Shown here piece by piece: positions 1 through 8,309 of a DNA stretch of 34,129 bases. The translations under genes and the position numbers were made by a program. A model generated the notes under the pieces. The model ran no database searches. It was not told where the DNA came from and saw nothing but the letters and a program-made list of their open reading frames with translations. The DNA lies in contig NZ_LMSP01000016.1 of the NCBI RefSeq assembly GCF_001429545.1, positions 41,485-75,613 on the forward strand, in the 5' to 3' direction. Source of the stretch: Paenibacillus sp. Soil787 (GTDB lineage Bacteria > Bacillota > Bacilli > Paenibacillales > NBRC-103111). How positions within the stretch are numbered: the first letter of the stretch is position 1; each line of letters starts with the position of its first letter.

Positions 1-155
1 ACCTGTTCCCCATCCTAGCCGACGTTTGCTGCAGATAGTGCAGGTATTCTGAGCTCAAAACCACAGTCCAGTAGTACCACACCTGTTCCCCATCCCAACT
101 GACGTTTGTTGCAGATAGTGCAGATAATTCGCACTCAGAACCACTATCCAGCATG
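1..155. repeat. Tandem duplication, about 80 bp, two copies
   Basis: Positions 1-80 and 81-about 155 are two imperfect copies of the same sequence; both begin ACCTGTTCCCCATCC and carry GCAGATAGTGCAG at the same internal place. The copies differ at scattered positions, so the duplication is not very recent. The left end of the window cuts this region, so more copies may lie outside. Each unit contains one member of the palindrome family annotated at 26-293. No coding sequence is apparent between 1 and 322. Confidence 0.85.
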
Positions 156-293
156 TTTTGCTGCAAAATGTGCAGCTAATTTAGAGGAAATCAGCCGATT
201 TGACTGTTTGGACGAAATTTAACTGTAGGAAATGCAGCAAAATTGACTAAAAACAACAATGTAACGTTGATTTTACTGTAGTTTTTGCAGCTT
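26..293. repeat. Array of five 21-bp palindromes (cluster 1)
   Basis: Five copies of an interrupted palindrome (8-bp arm, 5-bp spacer, 8-bp arm) start at 26, 106, 158, 220 and 273. Arms are of the type TTGCTGCA...TGCAGCTA. The last four are spaced 52, 62 and 53 bp apart, nearly the spacing seen in the cluster at 33694-33879. The two most divergent copies (220 and 273) keep pairing through a T/G combination that would be a U-G wobble in a plus-strand transcript. The array lies downstream of the YabM-like gene (minus strand), and no gene was found in it. Function is unknown. Confidence 0.8.
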
Positions 294-322
294 ATTAAAG
301 CTTACTAGCCAAGAAGGAGCCG

Positions 323-2338
323 TTAGTCGTGGCCGCGGGGGGCGGCGGATGCCTTCTCCGGCCATAGCTTCGCCAGGACCGGTGCCAGCTTCCGGTCCAG
401 CTCCAGCATCAGCCGCAGCTCCTCGCGGCTGATGCTGCCGCTGCGCAGCAGCGCGAGCGCGTAGACGGCCCCGCCGCCGACTACACATACCAAGGCGATT
501 GCGCTAGCGCTCAATCGCTCAGGCACGTGCCATGCCGCCGCAGCGGGCATGGCGAGCAGCTGCAGCGCTGCAAGGCAGCCGCCCATCAGCCCCACGCCAA
601 GCGCGGGACTGACGGCGTACGGCCGCAGCGCGAAGCGCGCCCCGGTGCAGCGGCGCAGCTGCACCAGATTCAGCCCCGCCGCAGCGGCATAGGCGATCAC
701 CGCGCTCAGCGCGGCGCCGTCGATGCCCCAGCGGGGCATCAACACCACGTTGCCGAGTGCTTTCAGCACGATGGCAACGAGCAAGGCCTTCACCGGCGTG
801 CGGATCGCGCCGGCGCCCTGGAGAACGCTGGCTGAGACAGCGTTCAGCGTGCTAAACAAGGCCGTGAAGGCAAGCACGGCCATCGTCCAGCTGGCCTCAT
901 CGCTTTTGTATAACATCACGTTAATCGGCACTGCTGCAAAGGCAAGTCCGAACGAGGCTCCGAGCCCGATGAGCCAGGAAAGCCTTATCGCTATCTCAGC
1001 CCTAAAGCGGATAAGATCGTCCTGTCTTCTTGCCTTGGCTTCTGCAAGAGCAGGAACTAGCACAGCGGACATAGAGGAAGCGATCATGACAACGAGCTGA
1101 ACGAGAGGAAGCCCTCGGTTATAAAGCCCGAACTGCCGCATAGCTTCCCCCTCGCTCCCTTGCGCAGCTTCGAGAAGACGCGGCATGGTAAACGTGTCGA
1201 CAAGTGTAAGCAGAGGAACCACAATTGCACCCAAACAAACAGGAATCGCATAAGCTGTAATGCGTTTCGCCCACTCCCAGGAAGAGAGTTCCTTTGGCGG
1301 CATCACACTTTCCTTTCGCTTCCCATCATATGGCCACAGCCTGTTCCACTTCTCAGGATGCAGCCCGTCCTCTTTTCGCTTTCCATCATTCGCCCACTGG
1401 CTGTTCCACTCCTCAGGATGCAGCCCATCCTCTTTTCGCCTACTATCATCTGGCCCCTGCCACTTCCGTTCTTTCAACAACAGCCCGTCACCTTCACTCA
1501 TTACACCCTGCCTCTGTCCCTCTATATCCTCAGACTGCCTCCATTCCTCTTCATTTTCTCCATGCACCCGATCTTGGTCTTGGTCTCGGTCTCGGTCTCG
1601 GTCTCGCTCCTGCTCCTGTTCCCGATCCCATCCCCGCTCCCGCCTCATCGCTTTCCGCCAATAAACATACATCACCAACAGCCCAGCCGCAGCACCTGTC
1701 ACCGAGCCAAACGTAGCCCCTGCAGCAATCCACTCCTCGTCATAAGCTAATGCCGCCATATAGAGCAGCAGCGCGACCATAGTAATAACTCTTATAAGCT
1801 GCTCAATCACTTGTGAAACAGCCGTCGGCACCATATTTTGATACCCTTGGAAATAACCGCGCAGGACCGCAAGCATTGGGGATAGCAGCAGCGCGAAGGA
1901 TACGCTTCGGATCGCCCTTTCTGTCTGGCTAATGCCAATCCAACTGGCAATCTCACTAGCTCCGAAGTACAACAGAACAAACACTACAAAACCCGTGCCC
2001 ATTAATATCGCTATAGAGACATGGACAATACGTCTAGCCCCTTGATGATCACCACCTATAGCACGTTCGGCTACGAACTTGGACACAGCAACCGGAAATC
2101 CGGCAGTAGCCGCAAACAAAATCAGAATATAGAGCGGATAAACCGCATTATAAATACCAAAAGCCGTATCACCGGCTACATTTTGCAGCGGAATCTTCTG
2201 CAGTGTTCCCAATAATTTAGAGATAATGGCGGCAGCCCCAAGTAGAGCAGCACCTCTTAACAGCTTGGCACCCTGTTTACCGACATTCCTCTGGAGCTCC
2301 TCTTTATGACCTTGATGCCCCGCGTCGGTGTCCCCCAT
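323..2338 (-). CDS. yabM: YabM/SpoVB-type polysaccharide flippase with a long hydrophilic insertion
   Basis: This 671-residue multi-pass membrane protein belongs to the MVF/SpoVB branch of the MOP exporter superfamily, whose members flip lipid-linked cell-wall or spore-cortex precursors. The N-terminal section (about residues 25-225) and the C-terminal section (about 357-655) are rows of hydrophobic helices with typical family stretches such as SKLLGTLQKIPLQN and GYFQGYQNMVPTAVSQ. Between them, about residues 229-355 form a highly charged insertion with an RDRDRDRDQDQDR run and tandem units of about 21 residues containing KEDGLHPE.WN, which makes the protein unusually long for the family. The ATG at 2338 has AGAGGAGAAG just upstream. 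In B. subtilis yabM follows spoVT, as here. The 3' third (323-about 900) is visibly richer in G+C than the rest. Flippase function is from family membership; the substrate is unknown. Confidence 0.88.
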   Translation of the reverse strand: MGDTDAGHQGHKEELQRNVGKQGAKLLRGAALLGAAAIISKLLGTLQKIPLQNVAGDTAFGIYNAVYPLYILILFAATAGFPVAVSKFVAERAIGGDHQGARRIVHVSIAILMGTGFVVFVLLYFGASEIASWIGISQTERAIRSVSFALLLSPMLAVLRGYFQGYQNMVPTAVSQVIEQLIRVITMVALLLYMAALAYDEEWIAAGATFGSVTGAAAGLLVMYVYWRKAMRRERGWDREQEQERDRDRDRDQDQDRVHGENEEEWRQSEDIEGQRQGVMSEGDGLLLKERKWQGPDDSRRKEDGLHPEEWNSQWANDGKRKEDGLHPEKWNRLWPYDGKRKESVMPPKELSSWEWAKRITAYAIPVCLGAIVVPLLTLVDTFTMPRLLEAAQGSEGEAMRQFGLYNRGLPLVQLVVMIASSMSAVLVPALAEAKARRQDDLIRFRAEIAIRLSWLIGLGASFGLAFAAVPINVMLYKSDEASWTMAVLAFTALFSTLNAVSASVLQGAGAIRTPVKALLVAIVLKALGNVVLMPRWGIDGAALSAVIAYAAAAGLNLVQLRRCTGARFALRPYAVSPALGVGLMGGCLAALQLLAMPAAAAWHVPERLSASAIALVCVVGGGAVYALALLRSGSISREELRLMLELDRKLAPVLAKLWPEKASAAPRGHD
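1274..1654 (-). repeat. Coding repeats inside the YabM-like gene
   Basis: This segment encodes the hydrophilic insertion. At 1572-1612 a 6-bp microsatellite (GGTCTC-like on the plus strand) encodes the Arg-Asp run. At about 1330-1470, units of about 63 bp encode tandem repeats carrying KEDGLHPE(E/K)WN. Both unit lengths are multiples of three, so changes in copy number would keep the reading frame. Confidence 0.8.
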
Positions 2339-2404
2339 CCTACTTCTCCTCTACCCTGACTTCACGCATATAGACATATTATAACGAAATCAGTCATGGC
2401 AGAC

Positions 2405-2453
2405 AAAAAAAGCTTCACTTACAGATGCGGGGCATCTCGGTAAGGAAGCCTTT
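2405..2453 (-). terminator. Rho-independent terminator after spoVT
   Basis: On the minus strand the arms AGGCTTC..TTAC..GAGATGC and GCATCT..GTAA..GAAGCT pair around a CCC loop and are followed by seven Ts. It lies just beyond the spoVT stop and separates spoVT from the YabM-like gene. Confidence 0.8.
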
Positions 2454-2469
2454 ATGTTTTATTTTTCTT

Positions 2470-3012
2470 TCATTGCTCCATCTGCTTTGCCAAAAATCCA
2501 GCCGCTGTCTCCACCATCTTAACTTCCATATTCCCCATTTTCACATTCTCATCTTTGGAGAGCAAAATGACACATCCAATAGGGTCGCCACCGGCTACAA
2601 TCGGAGCAGCTACGAAAGAAGAAAATGTTTCACTTGTGTCCTTAATAAGCTCAAATTGACCACTGCCGCTTTCCAGAACCGCTTTACGATTTTCCATACA
2701 GGATTCAATGATCGATCCAACCGACTTTTCGAAATAGTCTTTTTTGGACCCCCCAGCCATCGCAATAATGTTATCTCGATCTGAGATCAAAGCCACATGA
2801 TTCGTGCTTTCAAATAACGATTCCGCATACTCCTTGGCAAAATCACCAAGTTCACCAATAGGTGAATACTTCTTAAGAATCACTTCACCATCTCTGTCCA
2901 CGAAAATTTCCAAAGGGTCACCTTCGCGAATGCGTAGTGTGCGTCGTATTTCCTTGGGAATAACAACTCTCCCTAAATCATCTATCCGACGGACAATTCC
3001 AGTTGCTTTCAT
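2470..3012 (-). CDS. spoVT: Stage V sporulation protein T, AbrB-type regulator
   Basis: This 180-residue transcription factor acts in the forespore, where it activates and represses sigma-G-dependent genes (known from B. subtilis SpoVT). Residues 1-50 are an AbrB-type swapped-hairpin DNA-binding domain (MKATGIVRRIDDLGRVVIPK). Residues about 55-178 form a GAF-like domain (SDRDNIIAMAGG, APIVAGGDPIGCVILLSK). The length matches the family. A sigma-G-like promoter lies about 100 bp upstream (3113-3143) and a terminator follows, so it can be transcribed alone. The neighbours mfd upstream and yabM downstream fit the B. subtilis order, except that a prsA-like gene sits between mfd and spoVT. Confidence 0.96.
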   Translation of the reverse strand: MKATGIVRRIDDLGRVVIPKEIRRTLRIREGDPLEIFVDRDGEVILKKYSPIGELGDFAKEYAESLFESTNHVALISDRDNIIAMAGGSKKDYFEKSVGSIIESCMENRKAVLESGSGQFELIKDTSETFSSFVAAPIVAGGDPIGCVILLSKDENVKMGNMEVKMVETAAGFLAKQMEQ

Positions 3013-3112
3013 ACCTCTAGATGCCTCACTTTCCGCTCAAGAATTAGATACGACAGGAGCATGAAATCTTGTATGCTAGATCGGGATTTGGTGGGAACTC
3101 GAATTCTATCCA

Positions 3113-3143
3113 TAGTATTCTTCACTTCCCATTCTTCTATGCA
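3113..3143 (-). promoter_or_regulatory. Candidate sigma-G promoter of spoVT
   Basis: On the minus strand TGCATA (3138-3143) is followed after 18 bp by AATACTA (3113-3119). The sigma-G consensus is TGAATR and CATAMTA, so each box has one mismatch. spoVT is a sigma-G gene in B. subtilis. The leader to the start codon would be rather long, about 100 nt. Confidence 0.5.
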
Positions 3144-3210
3144 GACGCTTTTCTTCGGAATTTACTTTATTTAGCTTTGCATCCTGCTGCGATTATCATG
3201 TCCAAAAATA

Positions 3211-3247
3211 ACAAATAAAAACAGGATGCCCGTTATCGGACATCCTG
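3211..3247 (-). terminator. Rho-independent terminator after prsA-like gene
   Basis: A strong hairpin, CAGGATG.CCG-ATAA-CGG.CATCCTG, is followed by TTTTTATTT on the minus strand, 9 bp beyond the stop codon of the foldase gene. Confidence 0.92.
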
Positions 3248-3255
3248 GTAAGTTC

Positions 3256-4371
3256 TTACTTTGCAGCTGGGCTTGCCGCTGGGCTTGCTGCCGGACTTGC
3301 AGCAGGACTTGCTGCTGGAGCTGGGCTCGCTTCCGGTTTCGGCAAATTGTTGGTTTGAATCAAGTTCGGATATTCTTTCTCTGCAAATTCAGACAGGGAT
3401 TTCTCCGCAAGCTGAGATTTGATTTGTGTTTTGAGCGTATCATCCAGTGGTTTCGTGCTTCTGGACTCTACTTTCATCACGTGGTAACCAAAAGAGGATT
3501 CAACCGGATCACTGATTGTGTTCAAAGGAAGCGTACTAGCTGCTTGTTTGAATTCAGGCACCCATTGATTGATGTCTGCATCTTTATACGTACCGCCAGC
3601 ATCTTTGGAGCCTGGATCGTCGGAATATTCTTTCGCAAGTGCTGCGAAATCGCCGCCTTTATCCAGTTTCCCTTTCACTTCTTTGGCTCTTGCCAAAGCT
3701 TCATCTTTGGTACGCAAATCTTTTTGTGTAGCGGCATCCTTCAAGGAGATCAGAATGTGGCTAACTGTTGCAATATCAAAGGCATGAGCAGCCGATTGTT
3801 CTTTGTAGGCATCCTGAACAGCTTGATCAGTGATTTTACTTTCCATGCTGCCCATCGAGTAGAAGCTCATTTTCATTAAGGACTCGATATCCTTAAGCTC
3901 GACACCATTGTCTTTTAACTGCTTGTCCATTCCGCCTTCTTGCTTACCGAAATAATCCGTGATGGCTTTCATTTGCTCCGTCACTTGTTTGTCAGCATCA
4001 GCTTTCACTTTATCATCCGCTTTGGCCGATAGAACACGGAAAGTTACCATTTGCTTCAACATATCTTGTTGAAAAGCCGGGTCTGTCATGAATTGCGCCA
4101 GCTGAGGTGAGAACATTTTGTTCACGCTGATGAAAGAGTTAAACTCGCCGCGCGTAATTTTACCGCCCTCTTTATACGTTGCAATCACGTCACTCGGGTT
4201 ACCTGTTGTTGCTGCAGTAGCGGAAGGTGAAGTTGAAGGTGAAGCTGTTGCTGCACCTTCCTTTTTACTTCCACATGCACTTAGGACTGAAAATGCAAGG
4301 AGCAATGCCACCATGCTTAAAATCCATTTTTTCGAAAAACGTCGTTGTCTGCTAGTATCATTTGGCAACAT
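3256..4371 (-). CDS. prsA: PrsA-like lipoprotein, parvulin-type peptidyl-prolyl isomerase
   Basis: This 371-residue exported foldase helps secreted proteins fold on the outer face of the membrane. A lipoprotein signal peptide ends in the lipobox LSAC (Cys33), followed by a Ser/Thr/Ala/Pro-rich linker. A SurA/PrsA-type helical N domain precedes the PPIC (parvulin) domain at about residues 203-304 (SHILISL...YSDDPGSKDAGG...SSFGYHVMKV). The C terminus (about 346-371) is a tandem ASPA repeat. The start codon overlaps the end of mfd by 14 bp; AAGGGGAA lies at a proper distance, so the two genes are probably translationally coupled. B. subtilis has no foldase gene at this site, and Paenibacillus genomes may carry several PrsA paralogues, so the symbol denotes the family rather than strict orthology. 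Confidence 0.9.
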   Translation of the reverse strand: MLPNDTSRQRRFSKKWILSMVALLLAFSVLSACGSKKEGAATASPSTSPSATAATTGNPSDVIATYKEGGKITRGEFNSFISVNKMFSPQLAQFMTDPAFQQDMLKQMVTFRVLSAKADDKVKADADKQVTEQMKAITDYFGKQEGGMDKQLKDNGVELKDIESLMKMSFYSMGSMESKITDQAVQDAYKEQSAAHAFDIATVSHILISLKDAATQKDLRTKDEALARAKEVKGKLDKGGDFAALAKEYSDDPGSKDAGGTYKDADINQWVPEFKQAASTLPLNTISDPVESSFGYHVMKVESRSTKPLDDTLKTQIKSQLAEKSLSEFAEKEYPNLIQTNNLPKPEASPAPAASPAASPAASPAASPAAK

Positions 4372-7300
4372 CCTGTAATTCCCCTTTCGTTTTCAGAACA
4401 TCCTTATATTGTACCAGAAACTTCTCCACCAATTCGATGGAAGCTTCTGGTTTCATGCCTTTACAACGAATAACGATATGAAGCTGTGGGTCCGCATTCA
4501 ACTTGATTCGACCATCAAAGCCTTTGGACAACGCGATAAGCTTCTGTCCTTCCAGCCTGCCATTCTGGTCAATATGCACCTTGATTAGGTAATCATCCCC
4601 TTTTTGGCTGATCGTTTCAATCCGGTACTCCGAACCGTATGCTTTCAAACGAGCCACTGACAGTAAGTTGAACACGGCCTGCGGCAGATCGCCGAAGCGA
4701 TCAACAAGCTCATCATGCAGATCCGCAGCTTCTTCCAACGTCCGAATGGCGGCCACTTTTTTGTAAATTTCGATTTTTTGCATGCTGTCGTAGATGTAGT
4801 CGGATGGTAAATAGGCATCCAATTGTATATCGATGGAAGTATTCCATTCCGGCTCTGGAATGACGGCTTCCCCATCTATTTCTAGTTTCAGCTTTGCAAT
4901 TTCTTCTGCTAACATTTGGGAATATAAATCAAATCCGACCGATGCAATGAAACCATGCTGCTCTGCTCCAAGCAAGTTGCCAGCGCCACGAATTGATAAA
5001 TCCCTCATCGCAATTTTAAAGCCTGATCCAAGTTCTGTAAACTCTTTAATCGCTTGAAGGCGTTTTTCCGCCACTTCCGTGAGCACTTTATCACGCTGAT
5101 ACGTGAAATAAGCATACGCAACGCGATTCGATCGTCCTACTCGTCCACGCAGCTGATACAGCTGGGACAGCCCCATTTTATCTGCATCGTGAACAATCAG
5201 TGTGTTAACATTCGGAATATCGACACCCGTCTCGATAATGCTGGTGCTTACCAGCACATCGTATTCCCCATCGAGGAAATCAAGGATCGTCTTCTCCAGC
5301 TCCTGCTCGCCCATTTGTCCATGTGCAACGGTAACGCGAGCATCCGGAATCATCATGGAAATCTGGTCAGCGATCTGAGTGATACCTTGTACACGGTTAT
5401 ATAAATAATACACTTGACCTTCACGCGCTAATTCCCGCTCAATCGCCTCTCGAACCAGCGTTGGTCCGTACTCAACCACATAGGTCTGGACAGGGAACCG
5501 ATTTTCCGGCGGAGTCTCGATGACCGATAAATCACGAACACCTAACATCGACATGTGTAAAGTTCTTGGAATCGGTGTTGCAGTCAGCGTGAGCACGTCC
5601 ACATTCGTCTTGAGCCGTTTCAGCTTCTCTTTGTGGGACACGCCAAAACGCTGCTCTTCATCGACGATAAGGAGTCCAAGATCTTTGAACTGCACATCCT
5701 GCGACAATAGCCGGTGAGTACCAATAACGACGTCAACCGTTCCTTTCTTAACACCTTTCATAACTTCGGTCTGCTCCTTCTTGGAGCGGAAACGACTTAA
5801 CACTTTGACATTAAAAGGATAGCCTGAGAACCGTTCACGGAACGTCTCATAATGCTGCTGAGCCAAAATCGTCGTCGGCACCAAAACAGCAACCTGTTTG
5901 CCGTCAATCGCTGCCTTGAAGGCCGCGCGAACCGCAACTTCCGTCTTCCCGTAGCCTACGTCGCCGCAAAGCAAACGGTCCATCGGACGTGCTTTCTCCA
6001 TGTCTACCTTAATTTCTTCGATCGCGCGAAGCTGATCCCGCGTTTCATCGTAAGGGAACATCGCTTCGAATTCATTCTGATAAGAGCTGTCTTTACTGAA
6101 TCCGTAGCCAGTTGCAGCTTGGCGCTCTGCGTAAAGCTTGATCAGCTCATCGGCGATATCCTTAACAGATGCCCGCGCCTTGCTCTTCACTCTAGCCCAG
6201 TCAGCGCCTCCGAGCTTATAAACCTTCGGTTCCTTCTCTTCAGAACCTACATATTTCTGAATCAAATCAATCTGGTCAATCGGTACAGACAGCTTATCGC
6301 CGCCAGCATACATGATGTGGAGGTAATCCTTATGAATACCGCCCACTTCCAAGGTGCCGATCCCAACATACTTACCGATCCCATGATTCACGTGAACTAC
6401 GTAGTCGCCAACCTTAAGTTCTTGATAGCTTTTGATACGCTCAGCGTTCTCCAGCTTCTTCTCGACCTTACGCGCTTTACGCTGCTTCTGTGTAAAGATC
6501 TCGCCTTCTGTAATAACAACCAAATGGATTGAAGGCATTTCAAACCCTGTCTGCAGATTTCCATCTACAATTTCGGGGACGTCAATTTGGTAATCCTGCA
6601 GCACCCGACGAACTCGTTCAGCGCGGTCCTCTCCGTTTGCCAACAAAATAACATTGCTTCCATTTTTCTTCCAGCGTTCCATCTCCGCTTTGAGGAGATT
6701 CATTTGTCCATGGAAGTTTTGCATGACGCGGCAAACGAAGTTTACTATATTTTGCGGTTGAATCCCTGCCACTTGGCGCAGAAACAGCGATACATATAAG
6801 GTCGGGAAAGGCCTGCGATGGAGCAAAGTTTCGTACGATTTGGACAACACAAAAGCCGGCAAGCTCTTCCCCTCTGTCAGCGCATGCATCATCCACTCTG
6901 CCTCGTCGCGTTCTAGCTGCTTTGCTGTTTCCAGCAATCGGGCAGGTTCGTCGATGATCAGCACAGTATCCTTAGGCATGTAGTCCATGAGTGTCTGTCT
7001 TTCCGTATATAAAAGCGAAATATATTTATAAATACCAGGAAACGTCTGCCCTTCACGAAGCAGCTCAATATCATGTCCGATGCCTTCAAGCAGCTTGTCT
7101 TTGGCTGATCGGTCTGTCATTTTCTCCAACTGCGCTTGAAGCAGCTCATAGGCATGCTGCGCAGCTGATTGTAACCGCTTTCTATCCGCTTGAATCTCGC
7201 GGCAAGGGGGAATCGTTATCGCGTTTAATTTATCAATTGAACGTTGGTCACTTACATCAAAAGTACGAATAGAATCAACTTCAACATCGAACAGCTCGAT

Positions 7301-7879
7301 TCGAATCGCATTCTCCGACGTTAGCGGAAATAAATCCAGAATTCCGCCGCGTACGCTCATTTCACCTTTGGTCTCAACCCGCTCCACGCGTTCGTAACCC
7401 AAGCTGGATAAAGCACTTAAGAGCTCATCCAATTGCACGGTATCCCCTACGTTGACCGTAACGCGGGATTCCTCGAATACTTGCTTGAGCGGAAGCAGAC
7501 GACGCACACCAGCAAAAGGCGCAATCACAACCCCACGGAAGCCGCCAGCTAACTTGGTGAGAACGTCAATACGCTGCGCTAGCATCTCAGGGCTTGAAGC
7601 CGCTTCTTCTGTCGTCAGAAGCTCTTGAGATGGGTAGAGCAGCACTTCATTAGGCGATAGACATTCTAGTAAATCCTCCACTATCTTCTGAGCGGCGAAC
7701 ATATTGTGAGTAACAATGAACAGCGGGCGCGCTAACTCTCGCGCAAGAGTGGCAATCATCACCTGCCTGGAGGAACCGGTAAGTCCGGCAACGAGCTGCT
7801 CTTTCATTTCGGACCTGAGGCCTGTCACGATCGTCTGAAAGTCGCTATCCGTAGAAAAAGCTTGAATTAAAGCTTGCAA
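4358..7879 (-). CDS. mfd: Transcription-repair coupling factor Mfd
   Basis: This 1173-residue DNA translocase releases RNA polymerase stalled at lesions and recruits UvrA. A UvrB-like N-terminal part is followed by the RNA-polymerase-interacting domain (KVGDYVVHVNHGIGKYVGI, about 489-507), then RecG-like helicase modules with Walker A GDVGYGKT (639-646) and DEEQ (740-743), and a C-terminal TRCF domain. Length is normal for the family. The start is TTG (7877-7879) preceded by GAGGGGAG, so translation may be moderate. It follows fin after a terminator and overlaps the foldase gene downstream by 14 bp, suggesting co-transcription of mfd and prsA. Confidence 0.97.
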   Translation of the reverse strand: MQALIQAFSTDSDFQTIVTGLRSEMKEQLVAGLTGSSRQVMIATLARELARPLFIVTHNMFAAQKIVEDLLECLSPNEVLLYPSQELLTTEEAASSPEMLAQRIDVLTKLAGGFRGVVIAPFAGVRRLLPLKQVFEESRVTVNVGDTVQLDELLSALSSLGYERVERVETKGEMSVRGGILDLFPLTSENAIRIELFDVEVDSIRTFDVSDQRSIDKLNAITIPPCREIQADRKRLQSAAQHAYELLQAQLEKMTDRSAKDKLLEGIGHDIELLREGQTFPGIYKYISLLYTERQTLMDYMPKDTVLIIDEPARLLETAKQLERDEAEWMMHALTEGKSLPAFVLSKSYETLLHRRPFPTLYVSLFLRQVAGIQPQNIVNFVCRVMQNFHGQMNLLKAEMERWKKNGSNVILLANGEDRAERVRRVLQDYQIDVPEIVDGNLQTGFEMPSIHLVVITEGEIFTQKQRKARKVEKKLENAERIKSYQELKVGDYVVHVNHGIGKYVGIGTLEVGGIHKDYLHIMYAGGDKLSVPIDQIDLIQKYVGSEEKEPKVYKLGGADWARVKSKARASVKDIADELIKLYAERQAATGYGFSKDSSYQNEFEAMFPYDETRDQLRAIEEIKVDMEKARPMDRLLCGDVGYGKTEVAVRAAFKAAIDGKQVAVLVPTTILAQQHYETFRERFSGYPFNVKVLSRFRSKKEQTEVMKGVKKGTVDVVIGTHRLLSQDVQFKDLGLLIVDEEQRFGVSHKEKLKRLKTNVDVLTLTATPIPRTLHMSMLGVRDLSVIETPPENRFPVQTYVVEYGPTLVREAIERELAREGQVYYLYNRVQGITQIADQISMMIPDARVTVAHGQMGEQELEKTILDFLDGEYDVLVSTSIIETGVDIPNVNTLIVHDADKMGLSQLYQLRGRVGRSNRVAYAYFTYQRDKVLTEVAEKRLQAIKEFTELGSGFKIAMRDLSIRGAGNLLGAEQHGFIASVGFDLYSQMLAEEIAKLKLEIDGEAVIPEPEWNTSIDIQLDAYLPSDYIYDSMQKIEIYKKVAAIRTLEEAADLHDELVDRFGDLPQAVFNLLSVARLKAYGSEYRIETISQKGDDYLIKVHIDQNGRLEGQKLIALSKGFDGRIKLNADPQLHIVIRCKGMKPEASIELVEKFLVQYKDVLKTKGELQDVAK

Positions 7880-7897
7880 ACAAGTACACTCCCCTCA

Positions 7898-7929
7898 CAA
7901 AAAGAAGCCTCGGCACACTTGCCTCGGCT
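7898..7929 (-). terminator. Terminator after fin
   Basis: On the minus strand AGCC-GA-GGC and GCC-GA-GGCT pair around AAGTGT, with tandem G-A mismatches in the stem, and a T-rich run follows. It lies between the fin stop and the mfd start. Confidence 0.7.
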
Positions 7930-7953
7930 ATTGACTCTTTATCTTCATCAATT

Positions 7954-8181
7954 TTACTGCAACGGACTTGCCAGCAGGGACAATTCTGGGTTTGCTTCTA
8001 GCGCCTCACGACAGTAGTCGCAAACGACCCTTACCGTAACATCTCCATTCGTGTTATACGATATTATATCTCTACGCTCATCGGGGGTCAAGAAGTGGAA
8101 GCCTAACTGCTGCTCCGTGATCGAATTCTGATTAATTTCCCCAACAAAGGTATGACAATGTCTGCAAATATACTTAATCAT
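7954..8181 (-). CDS. fin: Anti-sigma-F factor Fin (YabK family)
   Basis: This 75-residue small protein matches the Fin/YabK family. In B. subtilis Fin, made in the forespore, inhibits sigma-F to help the switch to sigma-G. Two cysteine pairs (CRHC near residues 6-9 and CDYC near 54-57) suggest a zinc ribbon. The ATG at 8181 was chosen because AAGGAGG sits 7 nt upstream; the longer frame reaching 8226 has no such site and would run through a sigma-F/G-like promoter (8215-8244). The position between pth and mfd is the same as in B. subtilis. Confidence 0.93.
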   Translation of the reverse strand: MIKYICRHCHTFVGEINQNSITEQQLGFHFLTPDERRDIISYNTNGDVTVRVVCDYCREALEANPELSLLASPLQ

Positions 8182-8194
8182 ATGTATGCCTCCT

Positions 8195-8275
8195 TCGACT
8201 ATTCGATTACATCCTAGTATGGCCATTCTTCGGAGAAATTAGCCGAATGTGCCATTGTCATTTTCGAATAGTCGA
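8195..8275. repeat. 12-bp perfect inverted repeat flanking the fin promoter
   Basis: TCGACTATTCGA at 8195-8206 and its exact reverse complement TCGAATAGTCGA at 8264-8275 enclose the fin promoter. The left copy lies directly upstream of the fin Shine-Dalgarno sequence. A transcript begun upstream, in pth, could pair the arms into a long-range hairpin beside the fin ribosome binding site. Confidence 0.7.
8215..8244 (-). promoter_or_regulatory. Candidate sigma-F/sigma-G promoter of fin
   Basis: On the minus strand GGCTA (8240-8244) is followed after 15 bp by GGCCATACTA (8215-8224). The -10 contains CATACTA, a perfect sigma-G box, and fits the sigma-F pattern GG..A.A.TR with one deviation. The -35 only partly fits GYWTA. 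fin is a forespore gene in B. subtilis. Confidence 0.6.
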
Positions 8276-8309
8276 CTTGCATACAATGAGTCTGAAGCAG
8301 ATGACTAAC

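Noticed and set aside
1..300. Repeats at the left edge as a CRISPR array
   Set aside because: Units differ, spacers are not unique sequences between constant repeats, and no cas genes are near. The regular parts are palindromes with variable arms.
1160..1750. 196-codon plus-strand reading frame opposite the YabM-like gene
   Set aside because: It arises from the low-complexity insertion on the opposite strand; composition (runs of Ser/Leu/Pro and VSVSVS) is an artefact of the repeats.
3226..3879. 217-codon plus-strand frame opposite the foldase gene
   Set aside because: It lies antisense to a well supported gene and begins in its terminator; no SD.
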